Under the pieces are notes generated by a model that did not search any database, was not told where the DNA came from, and saw only the letters and a program-made list of their open reading frames with translations. Position numbers and translations under genes: made by a program. From NCBI GenBank assembly GCA_003991915.1, contig RQTK01000291.1, forward strand, positions 1-64,000: a stretch of 64,000 nucleotides of DNA. Reading direction: 5' to 3'. Shown here in pieces: positions 13,901 to 29,000 of this stretch; positions within the stretch are counted from its first letter, which is position 1; every line of letters begins with the position of its first letter. Origin of the DNA: Elysia chlorotica. Taxonomy: Eukaryota; Mollusca; Gastropoda; Plakobranchidae.

Positions 13901-16900
13901 GACCTACATTTCTGTGAAATGTATAAAATATGTTACATAATTTTTTTGTAAGCACAGTGTATGGCCTTAAAGTTACTCTTTTCCTTTTTGGCTTGCAGCT
14001 AATATTGACTGCAAAACCAATGCTGAGAAATGAAGGAATGGTCCTGCGTAGCTGATGACTGAAGTTCCTGCTGTGATGGGGAAGAGGCTTCATTAAACCT
14101 TTTCATTAATAAATCAGTTCATGCACATCAAGCAGAATTTCACTTTCCACAAAACAAATGTACTTTTTTGTTTCTGTCTTTATTAGAAAATTTTATTATC
14201 ACTGTGTATGTTGAAACTTACTGAAGTATCACAAATCTGTATGGATACTGTTGCTGAATTTCAAGTACATTGAATGTAATATATAAGGACTACATTAAAG
14301 TATAAAACTGGCAAATCTACATCCTCGACCATCTGAACCCTTGTGACTAATGTGATGCATAATATAAGCTAAGGGTCTCATTTAATGTAAAACATTACGC
14401 TATTTTCTCAAAATATTCAAATTCAATAATATTATTATGTACATTTTTATAATTGCAACTTCTTAGCCTTTTTTATGATACCTGTTAAAATAGATTCTTT
14501 CTTAAAATTTAATTAAAATAAAACACTGCATCAGATTGTCCCTGTACCTATTCCTCCTAAAACTCAACAATGTTAAAACTTGCCGGTGTAGGCCTATAAG
14601 TGTATTGATACTATTTTTGGATACATAACTTATCACAAATAACTTCTAATAGATAAAAGATAACAATGCTACCACTGAACACGCATGTGTATCTTTTTAG
14701 TACATGTATACATATAAAATATCAATAAAATAAATGACTGAAGGCAAGATTTAGTGTTAGAAATATATTTTGAAAATGAAATAAAAAATTAAAACGGGGA
14801 AAATGTTATTTGTCACACGTGGCATAAAATATGTCAAGGTTTCTTTAATATATCTGCCTTGAATAAATCCGAATTACACATTATTTATTCAACATCAAGA
14901 GATGAACCAAACGAATAATTTAAAATTGTTTAATGCTTAAACCCGAGTTTGCAGTACTGTGTTTGAGTTATGCGTCTCAAATAATTCCATTGCCATTGGT
15001 GATGAAAATTCTCATTTTTTCAAAATTGAGAATATCCACTATGTTCTCACTAATTATTTGACAAAAAATAAATTTAGGTTAATGTTTTTGACAAAGTATT
15101 TGAGAATTCGGTAACTTGCATTTTTTTCTGCTCCTTTTGACCTCTTCCCATGTTAATGAAAGATGGTACAATCCAAAAAATAGCCATTTGAGTTTCAAGG
15201 TATGTTCACCTGATAAAGTGATATTGAAATCCATAGTGTCAGCAAGGCCATATTACTTACCTGTAATGGATGTATGTAACTCCTCTTCCCTTTCTCTTGA
15301 GTCTACAATTCTGTCACTCCTGAAGATGTTATATCCCTCTATCCTGTTCGTCGGTGTCATTTGAAGTCAGCCATATGTCACTAGAACACATTACACTACA
15401 AGTTCCAAAACATTGTTCATTGTATTTGGTATTCCCACAAAGTTCGTCCATTTTGTTTCTGATAGATTGAACATTCCCACGAAAGAAGGTGGGCAAGTAT
15501 GGTTTAAACAAACGTTTCTTGTTCTTGATATTAACACCACCTTTTTCACAACTTCACTTCTTTAGGTAATTCTAATACAATGTTTGGTTTTGAAATGCTG
15601 TCTTTTGGGTTGGGTGTCGGCATGTGTTTAAAGACAGATCTTCCAGTCTTTCCCAGAGCCCACACATTTAGCCATTCCTCTTTCTTGTTGTTTCTTATAA
15701 TCTGTTTGGCTGTAGTCATGGATGTTGGTTGAGTGTTTTGAGGGTATCTTGTTCCTTGTTTAGCTAGTCTGTCTGCTCTTTCATTCCTTGGAATGTTTAT
15801 ACGTTCTGGTATCCATTGAAGTATAAGTTTGACAGCATGAGCTGTGAGAAAGTTTGTACATTTAGTAGTTTTTAAAAGGCTTTTGATGTACGAGTTTTCT
15901 GTTTGCCAGTTTTCAACAGCTTGCAGGACAGAGAAAACAACAACGTCAGTTAATCTATCAGGCTTGATTGAAAATAGGTTTGATAGTTAGTGGAGTGAGG
16001 CTTCTCTGCCTCGAAATTTGAACAAATTTCCCCACAGGCATTTGATATGTCTTCACGGGTGCCATCTGGAAATTGTATGCTTGAACCATAACCAGCATTT
16101 AATGAACCTTTAAAGGCTGAACCGTCTGTGTATACTAGAATTGAGTTTTCTGGATATTGAACGATAGTTTGTTGTGCCATACTCATGAGATCTATCAAGT
16201 CAGAATCTTTTTTGCTGATGTTCTCCATCAGTTGTGTCTTTATCTCAGGTGTCACTTGTCTTGTGTGTGGTGAAAGGTCATGATCAAAAAGCGAGATAGG
16301 CTACCGGTGTCTATTTTCTGGTAAATGATGTTTATATCTGGGTTTATCAGCTGCATCCAGGATCGAATTCCTTTGGAGTCTTGATGTTGGATTCCTTGTG
16401 TCACAAGTGTTTGGTTTGGTTGGTGTTCTTGGTGCCTGTAACGTTCAACGGATTCCATGACAGCTGCGTCTCTCCATAGTTTCAGTGGTTCTACATTGGT
16501 ATGAGTTTCACAGACGGTGGTTGTGTTGATGTCAGTGCCCCATATATAAACCTCAGCGCCTGATTCTGTACTTGGTCTAGTTTTCCCAATGATTTCTTGC
16601 TGCAAATGGACGAGACTAAAATTACATTCAAAGATTGATCTGACATAGCTTAGGTAGAGTAGAGTAAGACAAGTGAGAGAAGGTTGTCCCATGTGGTAAA
16701 AGGTCTACTACAGTCCACCAGTGATCATAGTTTAAGATCATTATCAAGTAAGCGGAGTTTTAAATAATTATCAATATCATGTAATTAATTTCCTTTTTTT
16801 TTTCAGAGAGCAATGATGACCTAGTGGCAACCGCTTTAGAGACTGCAGAGGTTATGACCCTAAACGAAGCAGTTGCGTTTAGCTGTGCTCGACAAGGGAA

Positions 16901-17694
16901 ACCAAACCAAGAACCAGAATCTCCAGCATTCTCGTCAAATTTTGGGACTGCAGTATCACAAAAACAAAAAATTTTGAGGACTGGTAAAGTCTTGTCTGTT
17001 TTTAAATCTATTTGTGTTGAAATTAACTTTCAAAAGTAAAAACTGTCCTCACATGCAAGTTTTAGTATGGGTAAATTTTTTTGTCAAAGCTAGTGGAAAG
17101 TTTTAAGCTTAGTATTTATTATAGAGAAAGTTTAAATAGTATTAGTAATAATATGACGCATTCGATCAATTCTTTTCTTCCTGTGTCTGATACACATTGT
17201 AGAGAAAGTGATCACAAATCAAGATCACTGTAACTAATCATAGAAACTATTTAGTTCAGTCTTTTTACTATCTAGACTTTTTTGGATCTTGTCTTAAGAA
17301 AATGTGATGCTTTTTTTATGTAGTACGAAAGAAAATAATAAGGTTGTTTATTGCTAGTTTTGCACCTATTACATAAAAAGTAATGACAAAATTTTTGGGG
17401 GAAAAGTATTTTCTACTCAGCTGTTTAACAGCATGTAAATTTAATTTAGCTGAGTCTCTGGATTAAAGCCCCAGATTAAAATAACCAGATTGGACAGCTA
17501 GCTTTGCGCCCATTTGGTGTAATCGCAAACTTAGGCCCAGTTTTCACCACGTCGAAACAAAGCTGCATGGTAGCAATTTAGCATTGGTTTTAATAGATAA
17601 ACAGTTGCTTTTAAACAGTCCACTGTGGTTTGAAAACCATAATATGATAATTATTATAATTATAATAATAATAATAATAATGATAATAATAATG

Positions 17695-17759
<65 letters not shown>

Positions 17760-19543
17760 CAGTCCCTCTATAACTCAAGGAGAAAAACAGGACAGCTTTA
17801 TCTAAAGAAATCAAACACTGGCAATGATAGAGGACATGTTCCCTTCAGAATCCTCCGAACATGTATACTGATGGATCAGCGACAAGCAGAGTGACCAACA
17901 ATGGAGCAGGCATGGTTATCTTAATCCCAGGAGCACACCACAAATTCAGCAAGCCAACAGAAAAATATTTTACAGGCTATTCTGCTGAACTGGAAGCCCT
18001 AATGTAGGGCATAGCCAAAGCTGAAAAACATAGAGGTGAATGTCAGCAGGTAGGCATTTTCACAGACGCCAAATCAATCTTGGAAGCTCTAGCTGGAGAC
18101 AAACTACCTGACCTGACCAGAAAGCTAAATAAGCTTTCCCAGTGCCACAGAGTTACCCTGCAATGGATACCTGCTCATTGCGGTATCTCGGGAAATAATA
18201 AGGGCCAATGAAGGTGTCAGTGAGACTCAATATAAGGATGCAGAACTTTACTCTATGGGAAAAAAGTCCCTGCTGAAAACAATTCTCCGTCCCCCTCCTA
18301 GAGCAACAGATGCATACAATACACGGGAGATATGAGACCAAACCATCATCACACGTCGCCGTGTGGGATACTGCTGCCCCAAAAGATATCTTCATATAAT
18401 TAAAAAAGAAACCTCCCATTCCTGTGTACAGACAAAACACCAGAAAATTTCATTTTTTGAAAAAGCCACAAAAGAAACATGGCCATGCCTTCCTCCACAG
18501 AAACCAAACTCCATGGCGAAAAGAAAGACCTGCAAAAACAGTCATATATAAATATGCATACAAGAAGAAGGAGATCATGATATAATAATATTTTTTAAAT
18601 AACACAGAAGAGTAAAATTATTTTAAAACACTTTAAATAATATAGAAAAAAAAATGTTAACAAGTAAAACAATTTTCTATTTCTCCTCGAAACATTTCAT
18701 GATAATTTCAAAACATGAGCGAATGTGCGGAGGGGGTATGATGATAGGGGAAGGGACATTTGCATTATTGTCTCTGAAATTAGGGTGGTTAAGCTTAACT
18801 TTATGTTCGTAAATATGGCAAACATTGTTAGTATTTAAGAACCATGTTATCTGTATCCATAATATTTAATTTTGCAGAATTAGGTAAAATATCAACCATG
18901 CATCACACTTATCACCAAAGTGATAATCTTGAAGAGATGGGAGATGCAATTGATGATGAAATGAATGAGCCAACATTTCAGCAGACCACATGTCATGTTG
19001 AGAAAATGAGTGTTTCAGAGAGACTTGAAAAGGTTTGAAGCAGTTTTTATGTGAAATAATGAACATCTGTCAGAAAATATTCTGCACTGATAGGAAGCAT
19101 ATAAAAGGCTTTGTCAAAGAAAAGACACTTATTACAGCTTTTCTGTCTATCGTTTGGTCTCTCCTTGGTCCACCCCCTTTACGTGTACGTACTTTTACAT
19201 ACTGTTAACCTTTGCCTTCACTCGTGGGAGAAAAACACCCGAGCTGTGAAGAAAATACGTAATTCTTTTTAATGGTACCAATTTTAAGAGTAAAGCCTAT
19301 ATTATTCCTCAATGGGTGTTTTGTGCTTCTACCTTGTTGATAATTTCTGAAAATAACATTTATTGATTTTTTGTGGATTTTTCTCTGAACCATATGATTT
19401 CCTTGAAGCCAATCCATGCGTGGGTGAAAAAAATCTGTTTACTTGTAAAAAAAAGCCTCTCTCTCTGTCTGTCCCTTTCTCTTTTCCACTCTTTTTCTCT
19501 CCCTTTTTTGCTCTCTCTCCCGCTCTTTCCCTCTCCTTTTCTC

Positions 19544-19575
<32 letters not shown>

Positions 19576-19663
19576 TTCCCCCTCTGTCTTTACTTTTCTT
19601 TTTCCCCCGCAGAAAGAGAGAGAGAGGATAAGAACGATAGCGAGTGAGGGTAAAGAGAGAGAG

Positions 19664-19747
<84 letters not shown>

Positions 19748-19932
19748 TCTCATTCTCTCTCTCTCCCTTTCTCTCTCTCTCTCTCTCCCTCTTTGCTCTC
19801 TCTCACGCTCTTTCCACTTTTCTCGCTCTCTCTTCCCCCCTCTCTCTTTACTTTTTTGCTCCCCGCTCTTTTTCTCTCTCTCTCTCCTATTCTTGCTATT
19901 GCTCACTCTCTGTCTCTGTCTCTCTGTCTCTG

Positions 19933-20001
<69 letters not shown>

Positions 20002-23000
20002 GCAACCCTATTTTCCACAGGGAATCAAGAGACTTAAACTCAACCTAGTCCTCCTTCTCATGCTCTTTTTCCTCCTCGCTCATCCTGCTCGTATTCCTTC
20101 TCCTACCCGTGCTCCTCCTCTTTCTCTTGCTCTTTTTCCTCCTTGCCCCTCCTGCTCGTATTCCTTCTCCTACCCCTGCTCCTCCTCCTTCTCCTCCTGC
20201 TTTTCCTTCTCCTGTTCCTCCACCTGACCTCCTGTATCTCCCCTGCTCTTCCTTCTTCTGGTTTTTTGCCTGCCTGCGCCTCTTCCTCCTGTTCCTCCTC
20301 CTGCTTCTTCGCCTGCTCTTCCTCCTCCTCCTCCCCCTGCTCTTCCACCTCCTATTGTTTCTCTGCCTTCACCTCCTGTTCCTCCTCGTGCTCCTCTTTC
20401 TCCTCATGTTCCTGCTCTTCATCCTCTCCTTCATCTGTCTGCAACTCCTGCTGCTCTTCCTCATCCTCCTGTTCCTCCGCTTGCGCCTGCACCTGAGAGA
20501 GGAGGTCGAGTAGAAGGAAGAGGTTGAGGATGACAAGGAGGAGGAAAATAGAAGGACGGAGAGGAGAAGGATGGCATGGAGGAGTACGAGAAGGAAAAGG
20601 ATGGAATAAAACAAGGAGGAGAGGGTGACGTGGTCGACTATTTCACTATAAGGATGACAACGACGAGCAGTAGTAGTAGGAAAAGGAGGAGAAGAACGTG
20701 TAGCAGGAAGTTTTTATTCCTCTCATTCCTCTACTTTTTACTTTCTTCTTCTTCTTTTTTTCTTTTCTTAGATAAATTGATCGATAGATAGAGACGACTG
20801 AAGGATAGAATAACAGTTAACACAGACAAAGAGGATTCAAGGGTGGTATACACAATCCTTGGATAAGCTTTGCTGGATGTAAAGAAATACTTTGACTTAT
20901 AAAGAGATCTATAGATGGATGGATAGGTCTATAGATAAATGTATAGATAAATACACTAAAATAGACAGATAAATAAATAGATAAATAGCTCTATTGATAG
21001 AAAGATACGCTTGCAACATGACTATTTGCCACCATTTTCAATTTTTTAAAATCCTCTTTCAGGGCCCCTGGGTGAAAAGCACTCATGAGTGACTTATAGT
21101 AATATAAAGAACGAGTGGCGGTGAAGGTTAACGTAGCAAGTCACAGCCTGTAGTATAACAAACTCAATTCTTTGTCAGCAGTAGTCATGGGCCGGAGAAT
21201 AGTTTGTTGAAGCTAAAAAAGAAAAAAAAATGTTTGTGTTCGTTGAATGTTAGGTATTCTTTGAGTGCGAGTTCATTGGATTTGAGATGTACTGTTAAAA
21301 TATTCAGCATGCAAACCTCATTTACACCTTTGTAAGCTAACATTAATAAATTTGCTATTTGAGAACATTATTACTTTTTCTGTTCAACAATATATGTAAA
21401 TTTGTTTCAATTTTTACCCTAGTCTTACCCTATTTCTCTCACTTAGTGCAAACTTAGACCACATTGTCCAATCTTTCTTCTCTGTTAAATATAGCATATT
21501 TTTATCTTTCAAAAAGGTTTTTGAAATGTGTCTACTATTTTCAGAGAATAAATTACATATATCTATAAATTATTATATATTTCTTGGAATTCCTGTTATT
21601 AGTCCTAAGTCTGTTTTTCTTTTTTTGATTTTTAAAGCTTTTTTTTGTTTTTGGTTCAATTAACAAAAATAACAACTTGGATACTTTGCAGTTTCCACTG
21701 ACTGTCCCTAAACTGCAAAGAATCAGGAAGAGATGTGATCATTGTTTTGAGATCCTTTTAGGAGAGAACAATTATAAAGGTAAGGGTATTGGCATTGCTT
21801 TTCTTGAAATTTGGTTACTTAAGAAAATTTTAAGGCCTGGCTTTAATTTGAAATCTGTAAAATACCACAGAACTTAGATAATTCCATAGACACAAAAATA
21901 ATTTTACCGAGTTTATTTACAAACTTTAAATCTACTTATAAATGGCTAACATAGAGAATCAAAAATCAAAATTGTGCTGAAACAATATCTGGTAACCATT
22001 TTGTTCAACTTTTATTCATGAGATTTTTTCCCAAATTAACTCTCATTTGCTCTCCTGAGTGTCATATAGTAGGTACTCTAAACAGGCTGTTTTTTCGGGC
22101 TCGGGCACAAACTGAGCTGTAGAACGAAGGTATTCACTCGGTTGGTGTATAAAAACTATTGAACATATTTTAAAATGAAAGATATCATTAAAAAGCTTAG
22201 TTCGTGCTCTTTCGATTTGTGTATAATACATGCTACTTCATAAAATGAATAGTATTGTTTTATCGCTAAAAATATGATAAACCAACTAAAATAGCGACCG
22301 GGAGCTCGTGTTCGGCGCTTTTGGAATTCCACCTGTCTATTTAAAGACCTCGCGCATGAATTTGACTGATAGCAGATTCTCGCAAATCTTTGAAAAATGT
22401 AGTGCGAAAGATAGCGTTTATTTTGCTATATTTTTCGATATAGTACTACAAGTTTTACTTCGAGAAATTTCACGTTAAAAAATTCAAAGTCAATTTTTTT
22501 TCTGGAAAAGGTCGTAATTCCAGCTTTAAATATATATCATTGTAAAGCTTGTCAATTTCTCTTTTAAAATTCATCTGGGTCAAGCATTATCAATGCCTCT
22601 ACGATTGACGAGCAAATTGTTTATTTTTGGACATACAACCGCACTCAAATTCTAATTTAATGCCATTTATAATTTTTTACATTGAAAACCTCTCACATAT
22701 TCTATCATTACCATTAAAATCCCGAATTTAGATTAGAACTAATCTAGGTAGAGCCTCCATACTCTAGATCTAGATAAATCTTACAAAGAGATTCAGCAAG
22801 CCCTAGGAATGAAGTGTTTTCTAGTTCTCAGAAAATAGATAGAGTACAACGAAATGAAGATAAATACTTCAATAAGATGTTCTCCGTCGCCTCAGTTGAT
22901 TCAAGACAGTGCGTTTGCAATGGCAAAACTTGCCTTCTTCTATGATTTTTTCTCAAATTTGCAATCATTAAATTACTAAAACATGGAATCTATTGTTTAA

Positions 23001-26000
23001 TTCTCGTAGAGCTTGTTCTGAGGGAAAAAAAGACATGCTTTCCATGCAAGAAGATATGATTTTTTGAAAATTAGGCATTTTGCCTCTTTTTGTCCCCCCT
23101 GAGAAAAAAAACTAATTTGTTCGGACTTTGAGTGGATACAAATACAATTTCTTCTTGTTTAAAACGCTTGAAAAAAAGTAAGCGTAATCCCCATTCAGTA
23201 TAGAGTGTGTAACACAAAAATTATCAACTTCGGGTGAGTATTTTTTTTCCCATGAAGCTCCGAACTTGGTTCATTGTGCAGTTGCGGAATGATTTTTCAA
23301 ATTTTTGAAATTGCGTAACTCCTTTCAAAATCAAGCTATATAGTTAAATTTGGTGTCATAATTCTTAGAATCAGAAGATCTATCCAGATCAATGCAAATC
23401 GGAAGTCTAAATGCAAGTTTAGAGTACCTACATATAGTATTTTTCTTACTTAGAACTCATGATTCAAAAATAATTTTTAGGGTTCAGGAATGGGCAAAGA
23501 GCTTTTTCTCTTTCACTTTTTACAGTTGAATTTTACAACACATCTGCCATCACTAATATCTCTAACATTGAAAGTGGTAGCAGGTACTAATACGTTAAAA
23601 AATCTGAGGCTAGATCTCCACTGATGTAGAATTCAAAGGTCAACCAGGACCCATATTCAATTTCAAGCAGTTATGCTCACTCTCAGTCAAGTTTGTAACT
23701 ACTACACTTAGGTTGATGCTATGGGCATGGTTTTACAACTCTCTTGTTGCTAGGTTAAAAGCAAATGTACATTTACCGCTCACCCTGTGTAATCTTCAGA
23801 CACATACCCAAACACTACACATACATATATACACTTTGCTGATGCAGCCACTATAGATCACGAAATAAAAAAAAAAAAATTAAAGTTGAATTTTTTTTTT
23901 TTTTTGCAGTACCAACATTAAGGTAAAGATTCAAGTTTCTCACTAATTATAACACTAGATCTAGTCTACACTCTATTTTAGATGGAGATTTAGCCTCAAT
24001 TTTGACAGGGTATAAAATGCTATTATACTCCATTAGAATTATTAAAAAAACATTTTATTGTAATGTTAATTTCACTGTATCATATTGAGAGAGACTAGAA
24101 ATAACTTTAAAAGCATATTTTAAGTAGATACTTAGTTTTGGGATTTTTTTTTAGACGCCCCTTCAAATTGGATAGAGACATTTTTAGATGGCGGCAAAAA
24201 CTGACAGTAAGGCCCATTGGCCTGAGTATGGAAAAGAGGGTGTTGTAGGAGAAAGTTGATAGTGTAATGATTCATCGGACACTACAGATCAAAATTGCTT
24301 TTGGATCATCCTATAAACAAGCAACGTGAATCTCTTGGAGTGAAAATGATCATCATCACCTTTACATGTATTATAAAAGTAAAAATAACAATAAGATTGA
24401 TAGTTAGAATTTAAGCTTGATTTTTAAAAGAAAGTGTGTATTTTTATTGTTTTTTTAATGGGAACTGTGAGGCATCTTGTTAGTGAACTACTAGGGGGAT
24501 ACACTTGTTGAAATGACAAGAAATGGCATGAATCAATCTTTAATACCAATGATAGAGGAACTTTATGTTTACAGTTTAGAATATATTTGTGATAGTGTTT
24601 CAAGTGCAATTTTTGCTATTTTTCTTCCTATTCTCTTTCTCATTCTTACTCGTCTCTTTCTTTCTTTCTATCACTATATCCATTGCTCTGTCAGGGGGGG
24701 CGCGGTGGTCCAGGGGTAGAACATCAGCTTCCGACGCAAACGGTCTCGAGTTCGAATCCTGGCTGTTCCGTTCCCTACTGGTTGGGTCAGTATAATGTGA
24801 CCGCCTGAGACAGGAGTCATGGTATCCCCGCCCTGTCTCGTATGTGTCTGACATAAAATTGTCAGACGTCCATCTTGGAGCCCGTCAACAATAAAGCCTA
24901 TATAGTGCTGCTGTTGGACGTTAAACCAACCCAACTCCAACCCTTCTCTGTCAGCCTCTCTTTGTCTTTGATGTTTCTCTCTCACACGGCTGTTTGCTCC
25001 TACGTTCAGGGTAGTAATTTTGTTGGGGAGACCGGCAGAAACTCTCTCCTCACTCAGGAGACAAGTTTGTAGCTACGCGCGGCTAGCAGTGATTAATCAA
25101 TTGAGAATAATCTGATCTGACAGGTAAGGGCAACGTTATCAGGGAGGGTGCCTATGCACCGCTGCCAAAGTCTTGTGTGGTAAAATATGTTTGAAAATGC
25201 ACACATTCCAATTCAATTGTGATCAATTCAAACTTTTGAGTACAGCCATGTTTAGTATAGAAATATTTCTCTTTTCTGTGCAAGACGCACTAAAATTTAT
25301 ATTCATATCTCTCCATATATTTCTTTCATTACTTACTTTTTGTGATATGTTTTTGGGAAGGAAAACTGTTGTATTTTTTAATTGAATTTTAACTTTTTGT
25401 TTTCTACCAAATTAAGGGGCATTTACATTTAAACAGTGTTACATTGTTTTAGATTACATTTGTTTTGGTTTTAAATGTGTGAAAAAATGCAGTCTGGGTC
25501 ATTTTTAGTTTGTTTTTTTCACGGCACTCTAAGAGTGGCATTTTAGTTGAACTAGGCCGAGGCGCGTGCGGTCGTGATTGACTTATCTTAATGAGGGTCA
25601 CGAAAGGGTCACTTGACCTATCCGTTACCTGCGGCGCTGAGGTCTGTTACTGAATTTAGTGCCCTCATAATTAGTGCTCTAGATTAGTGAGTATTAATAG
25701 TGCGCTATCCTAATCTCATTGGAAAAACAAAAAAACAAAGTCCCGTTTAAAAAAACAACCATGCGTTTAAGTTTAATAGATTAAAAGATATGCGTGTCTA
25801 GATTGGGTATAAAAAGTAGGATAAATAACATTTATATGCTTCAACTTAACTTTAAATACTGAAGGTTTGCGCGCATCGAACTTGATAAAATCTTCATGGA
25901 ATTGTTCTGTACATGTATATCAAACTTGTCACTTAAACTCATTGTCATTCTTTCACCCGTATTGAAGTTATGAGTAACTAAAGTATAAATTTACAGTTTT

Positions 26001-29000
26001 GGTTACTACAAAAAAAATGAATTGAAGCCTTTTTTATTGCAAACATTATTTAAATACTTTTAAACAATCGTATTATACTAGGAATATTTTCTGTAAAGGA
26101 AAATAACTTTTAAAAATCATCTTAAAACTTTAATATATTTAAAAATGACTTTAAAAAAGGTCATGAGTCAGGTGTATCTATACTGACATTCTTGGCTGTT
26201 CTTTTTCTTCTTTGAATGGGTATACTTATGTTGAGATGAGGGCCGATCTGAAGAAGATGAGACTTAAATAAAATGTTGTCTTTCAACTTTATTTTGAATA
26301 CCGCAGTCTCTCGACTGTACAACTTTTGGATAGCTTGGTGACTGTTTTCAGTGACTGTTTTCAGTGACTGTTTTCAGTGCCTGGTTGTCCAAGCAAGCCC
26401 ACCACAAAGTAACAAGGTTTCAGTAATGGAATGCAGTGATGTTCGAGAATGTGTTGTTTTGGGAGTGTGTTTTGTTTGTTTGGAAAATGTCGTCCGTAGA
26501 TTCTCATATATGTATCAATTCAATGGCACTTTGCCTTGACGCAATCACACCCTCAGTCATTGGTTTGCAGTACAATAAGGCTACATGAACTTGGGGAAAT
26601 GCGTTATTGAGTCTGTTGGATTCAAGTTCAATATCATAGGTTATGTGCGAAATAAGGGGTTATTTGTGAATGCTTGTGTCTGATTATTGTGCGTGTGAGG
26701 TTAAATTAAACGCCTGGTTGTAAACTACTTGTGGCAGTGGTTTCCCACAAAGGAGCAGCTATGGTAGACCTGGGGGCAATATTTTGTGTTTATTGAAAAG
26801 ACCATCTAGACTGGAAGCTACATGTCCAATCCTGGGTGCAAGGTCAACATGTTCCATGTCTGTCAGTATCTCTTCTGTTTGTGTTAACTGTCTAGTGTAA
26901 CTGATGATGTCCTCCGAGCTTTCACTGAGCACAAAGCATCCTTAAAGCTGAAGATATACCAACTCATACATGCATCCTGGCCATACACAGGCAATATGCC
27001 GAGATCCATTTTCAGTGGTTATTCGTTCCTGAAGATAGACCGGCTGTCGTACAACGGTTAACAGCTTCCGCGCCGTACGACGGTTTCTGTGTTTTGCTAT
27101 GGGGAGGCAAAACTTGATCTGTGATAGTCTGTGTTGGACGGATCTGCAGAGAAAGGGCTGAAGCTACAATTGAAAAATTTCGTAGCCTGTTTGATGTCGC
27201 CACAACTCTCCTGCATTGCTCGGTTTCTTTCGCTGATACCCAAAACGGTTCTATCGTCCAGGGGGCCAGATAAAACTGCATGCAATCGCCACCTTGGCAT
27301 CAAGCATCAAACGCAAGGATAGATCCCTTGTGGGCCCGACAAGCCTAGCAGTTTGCACAGAAAGTCTAGTCTCCATTCAGGAATACTTTGATCTCCCGAC
27401 CGTGCCATTCAGGTTTTACGAGGCGTTCTATTTCAAGTTAACAAAAATCTCCTATGTTGATATGGGTGGCTTTCATGCAAGCAAAGGCTATGACTACAAT
27501 ATTCTAAATGCATTATTTTAAAGATGAAAGATCTAATGGAGAATCGAAAATAATTTGGTCGGCAATTTAGGTGTGGTAATGTTTCTTTGCCTGTAGCAAC
27601 TTTGAAATGAGTAGAATTAACATAATTTTTTTCCAAATATTAAAAGACATATTTAACTGCATAGTTATGTAATTACCACACACATGTAACGACGCGTTTT
27701 TAAGAAATGAAGTTTTTTAAAAAGAGAACACTTTATGTGTTGCACTTAAAAATATGCCCACACACATACTATTCTAGAATCTCAACGAACAGGCGCAGAA
27801 ACTTACAGGTTTCACTATTATATAGACAAAATGTGGCACTATCAATTAATAGTGGTTCTGCTCAATCACGATCAGCAGATACTGAGATAAAACACGCATA
27901 ACTTTGCTGATTTTTGCCCGTTAGCCAGGATCAAACTCAGGTAAAACAGCCCGCGCCTCACCTGAGTGACGTGTATCCCTTGGGAGGGGATTTATGACCC
28001 TGCAGCCGGCGGCCTGCTGCTCAACTAAAATGCACAAAATCGCACATTTTGTAGCGCCATGTTTTTTAATGATTTTTTTAGCTTCTGTACCAATTTGTCT
28101 TCGTAAATACAAAAGTGCGAAAATAACAGGAACTTATAAATTCATATGTATTTGTAGTAGACTTTAACTTTTGAAGAAGAAAAAACTTGTTTGTTCAGGG
28201 TTTACAGCATAACTTTTTTACAGACTGTATCAGACAATTTGGACTAGGAAAAAATGTATCAGCTAAAGCTAATAAAATTAAGAGAGAAATAGAAAGTTTT
28301 GGTAAGACTGACTTGTTGAAAAGAGCAGGTCTTGTCTGCGTTACCTTCCACGAATATAACATTAAACCACAGGCATATAATGGGCTTACTTTTATAGAAA
28401 AACACAGCCACAATTATTTTATTGCTAAAACTGTGTAAAAGTGATATAGTTAGAGTAAAAGAAAACGATGAACAAACTTGAATAGCGCAATCAATTGAAA
28501 GAGATATGAAGGAGAGAGAGAGAGAGAGAGATTCAAAACAGTTGAATAAATAAGGTACTGATCAATCAATGTGATTTTGCCCATTTCTTAAATTGATGTT
28601 AATACATGAGATCCTTTCTTTACCATGATACCATGTTTGTGTATCATTGATCTGAGCTTTAAAATGAAATAAATAAGTGAAATAATTCTGTTAGCTGGAT
28701 TTACCAACTAATGGAGACTGACCCAGACGTAATTTAAACATGTTATCAGGTAGGACCTTTCTTCTTTCTACTCCCTATTTTTTTTAAAACTTGATCTCGC
28801 CTCATTGTAGAGTAATTGGTGGTTATTTAAGACCCTTCTTTAAATGTGTCACCAATAAAGGCCGGCATTCAAAATGTTGGTTGAAGTCTTGTAAAGAGTA
28901 TTTTTTACACAGCTGTTTATTTCTAAACATTAACAAATATCCAATGCAGCTTATTTAATATTTTTGATCATTAAAAGTTGTTAACACGACTAAAATAGTT

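Noticed and set aside
19373..20513. Long Ser/Leu- and Arg/Glu-rich frames on both strands
   Set aside because: Simple-sequence artefacts of the CT-rich tract.
27940..28030. tRNA-like B-box on the minus strand (GAGTTTGATCCTGG)
   Set aside because: No A box or SINE core alongside; could be a very old SINE head but unsupported.
28187..28438. Possible extra exon (83 codons) between exons 8 and 9
   Set aside because: Inclusion would break finger 1, which is completed exactly by joining exons 8 and 9; no donor of the right phase.
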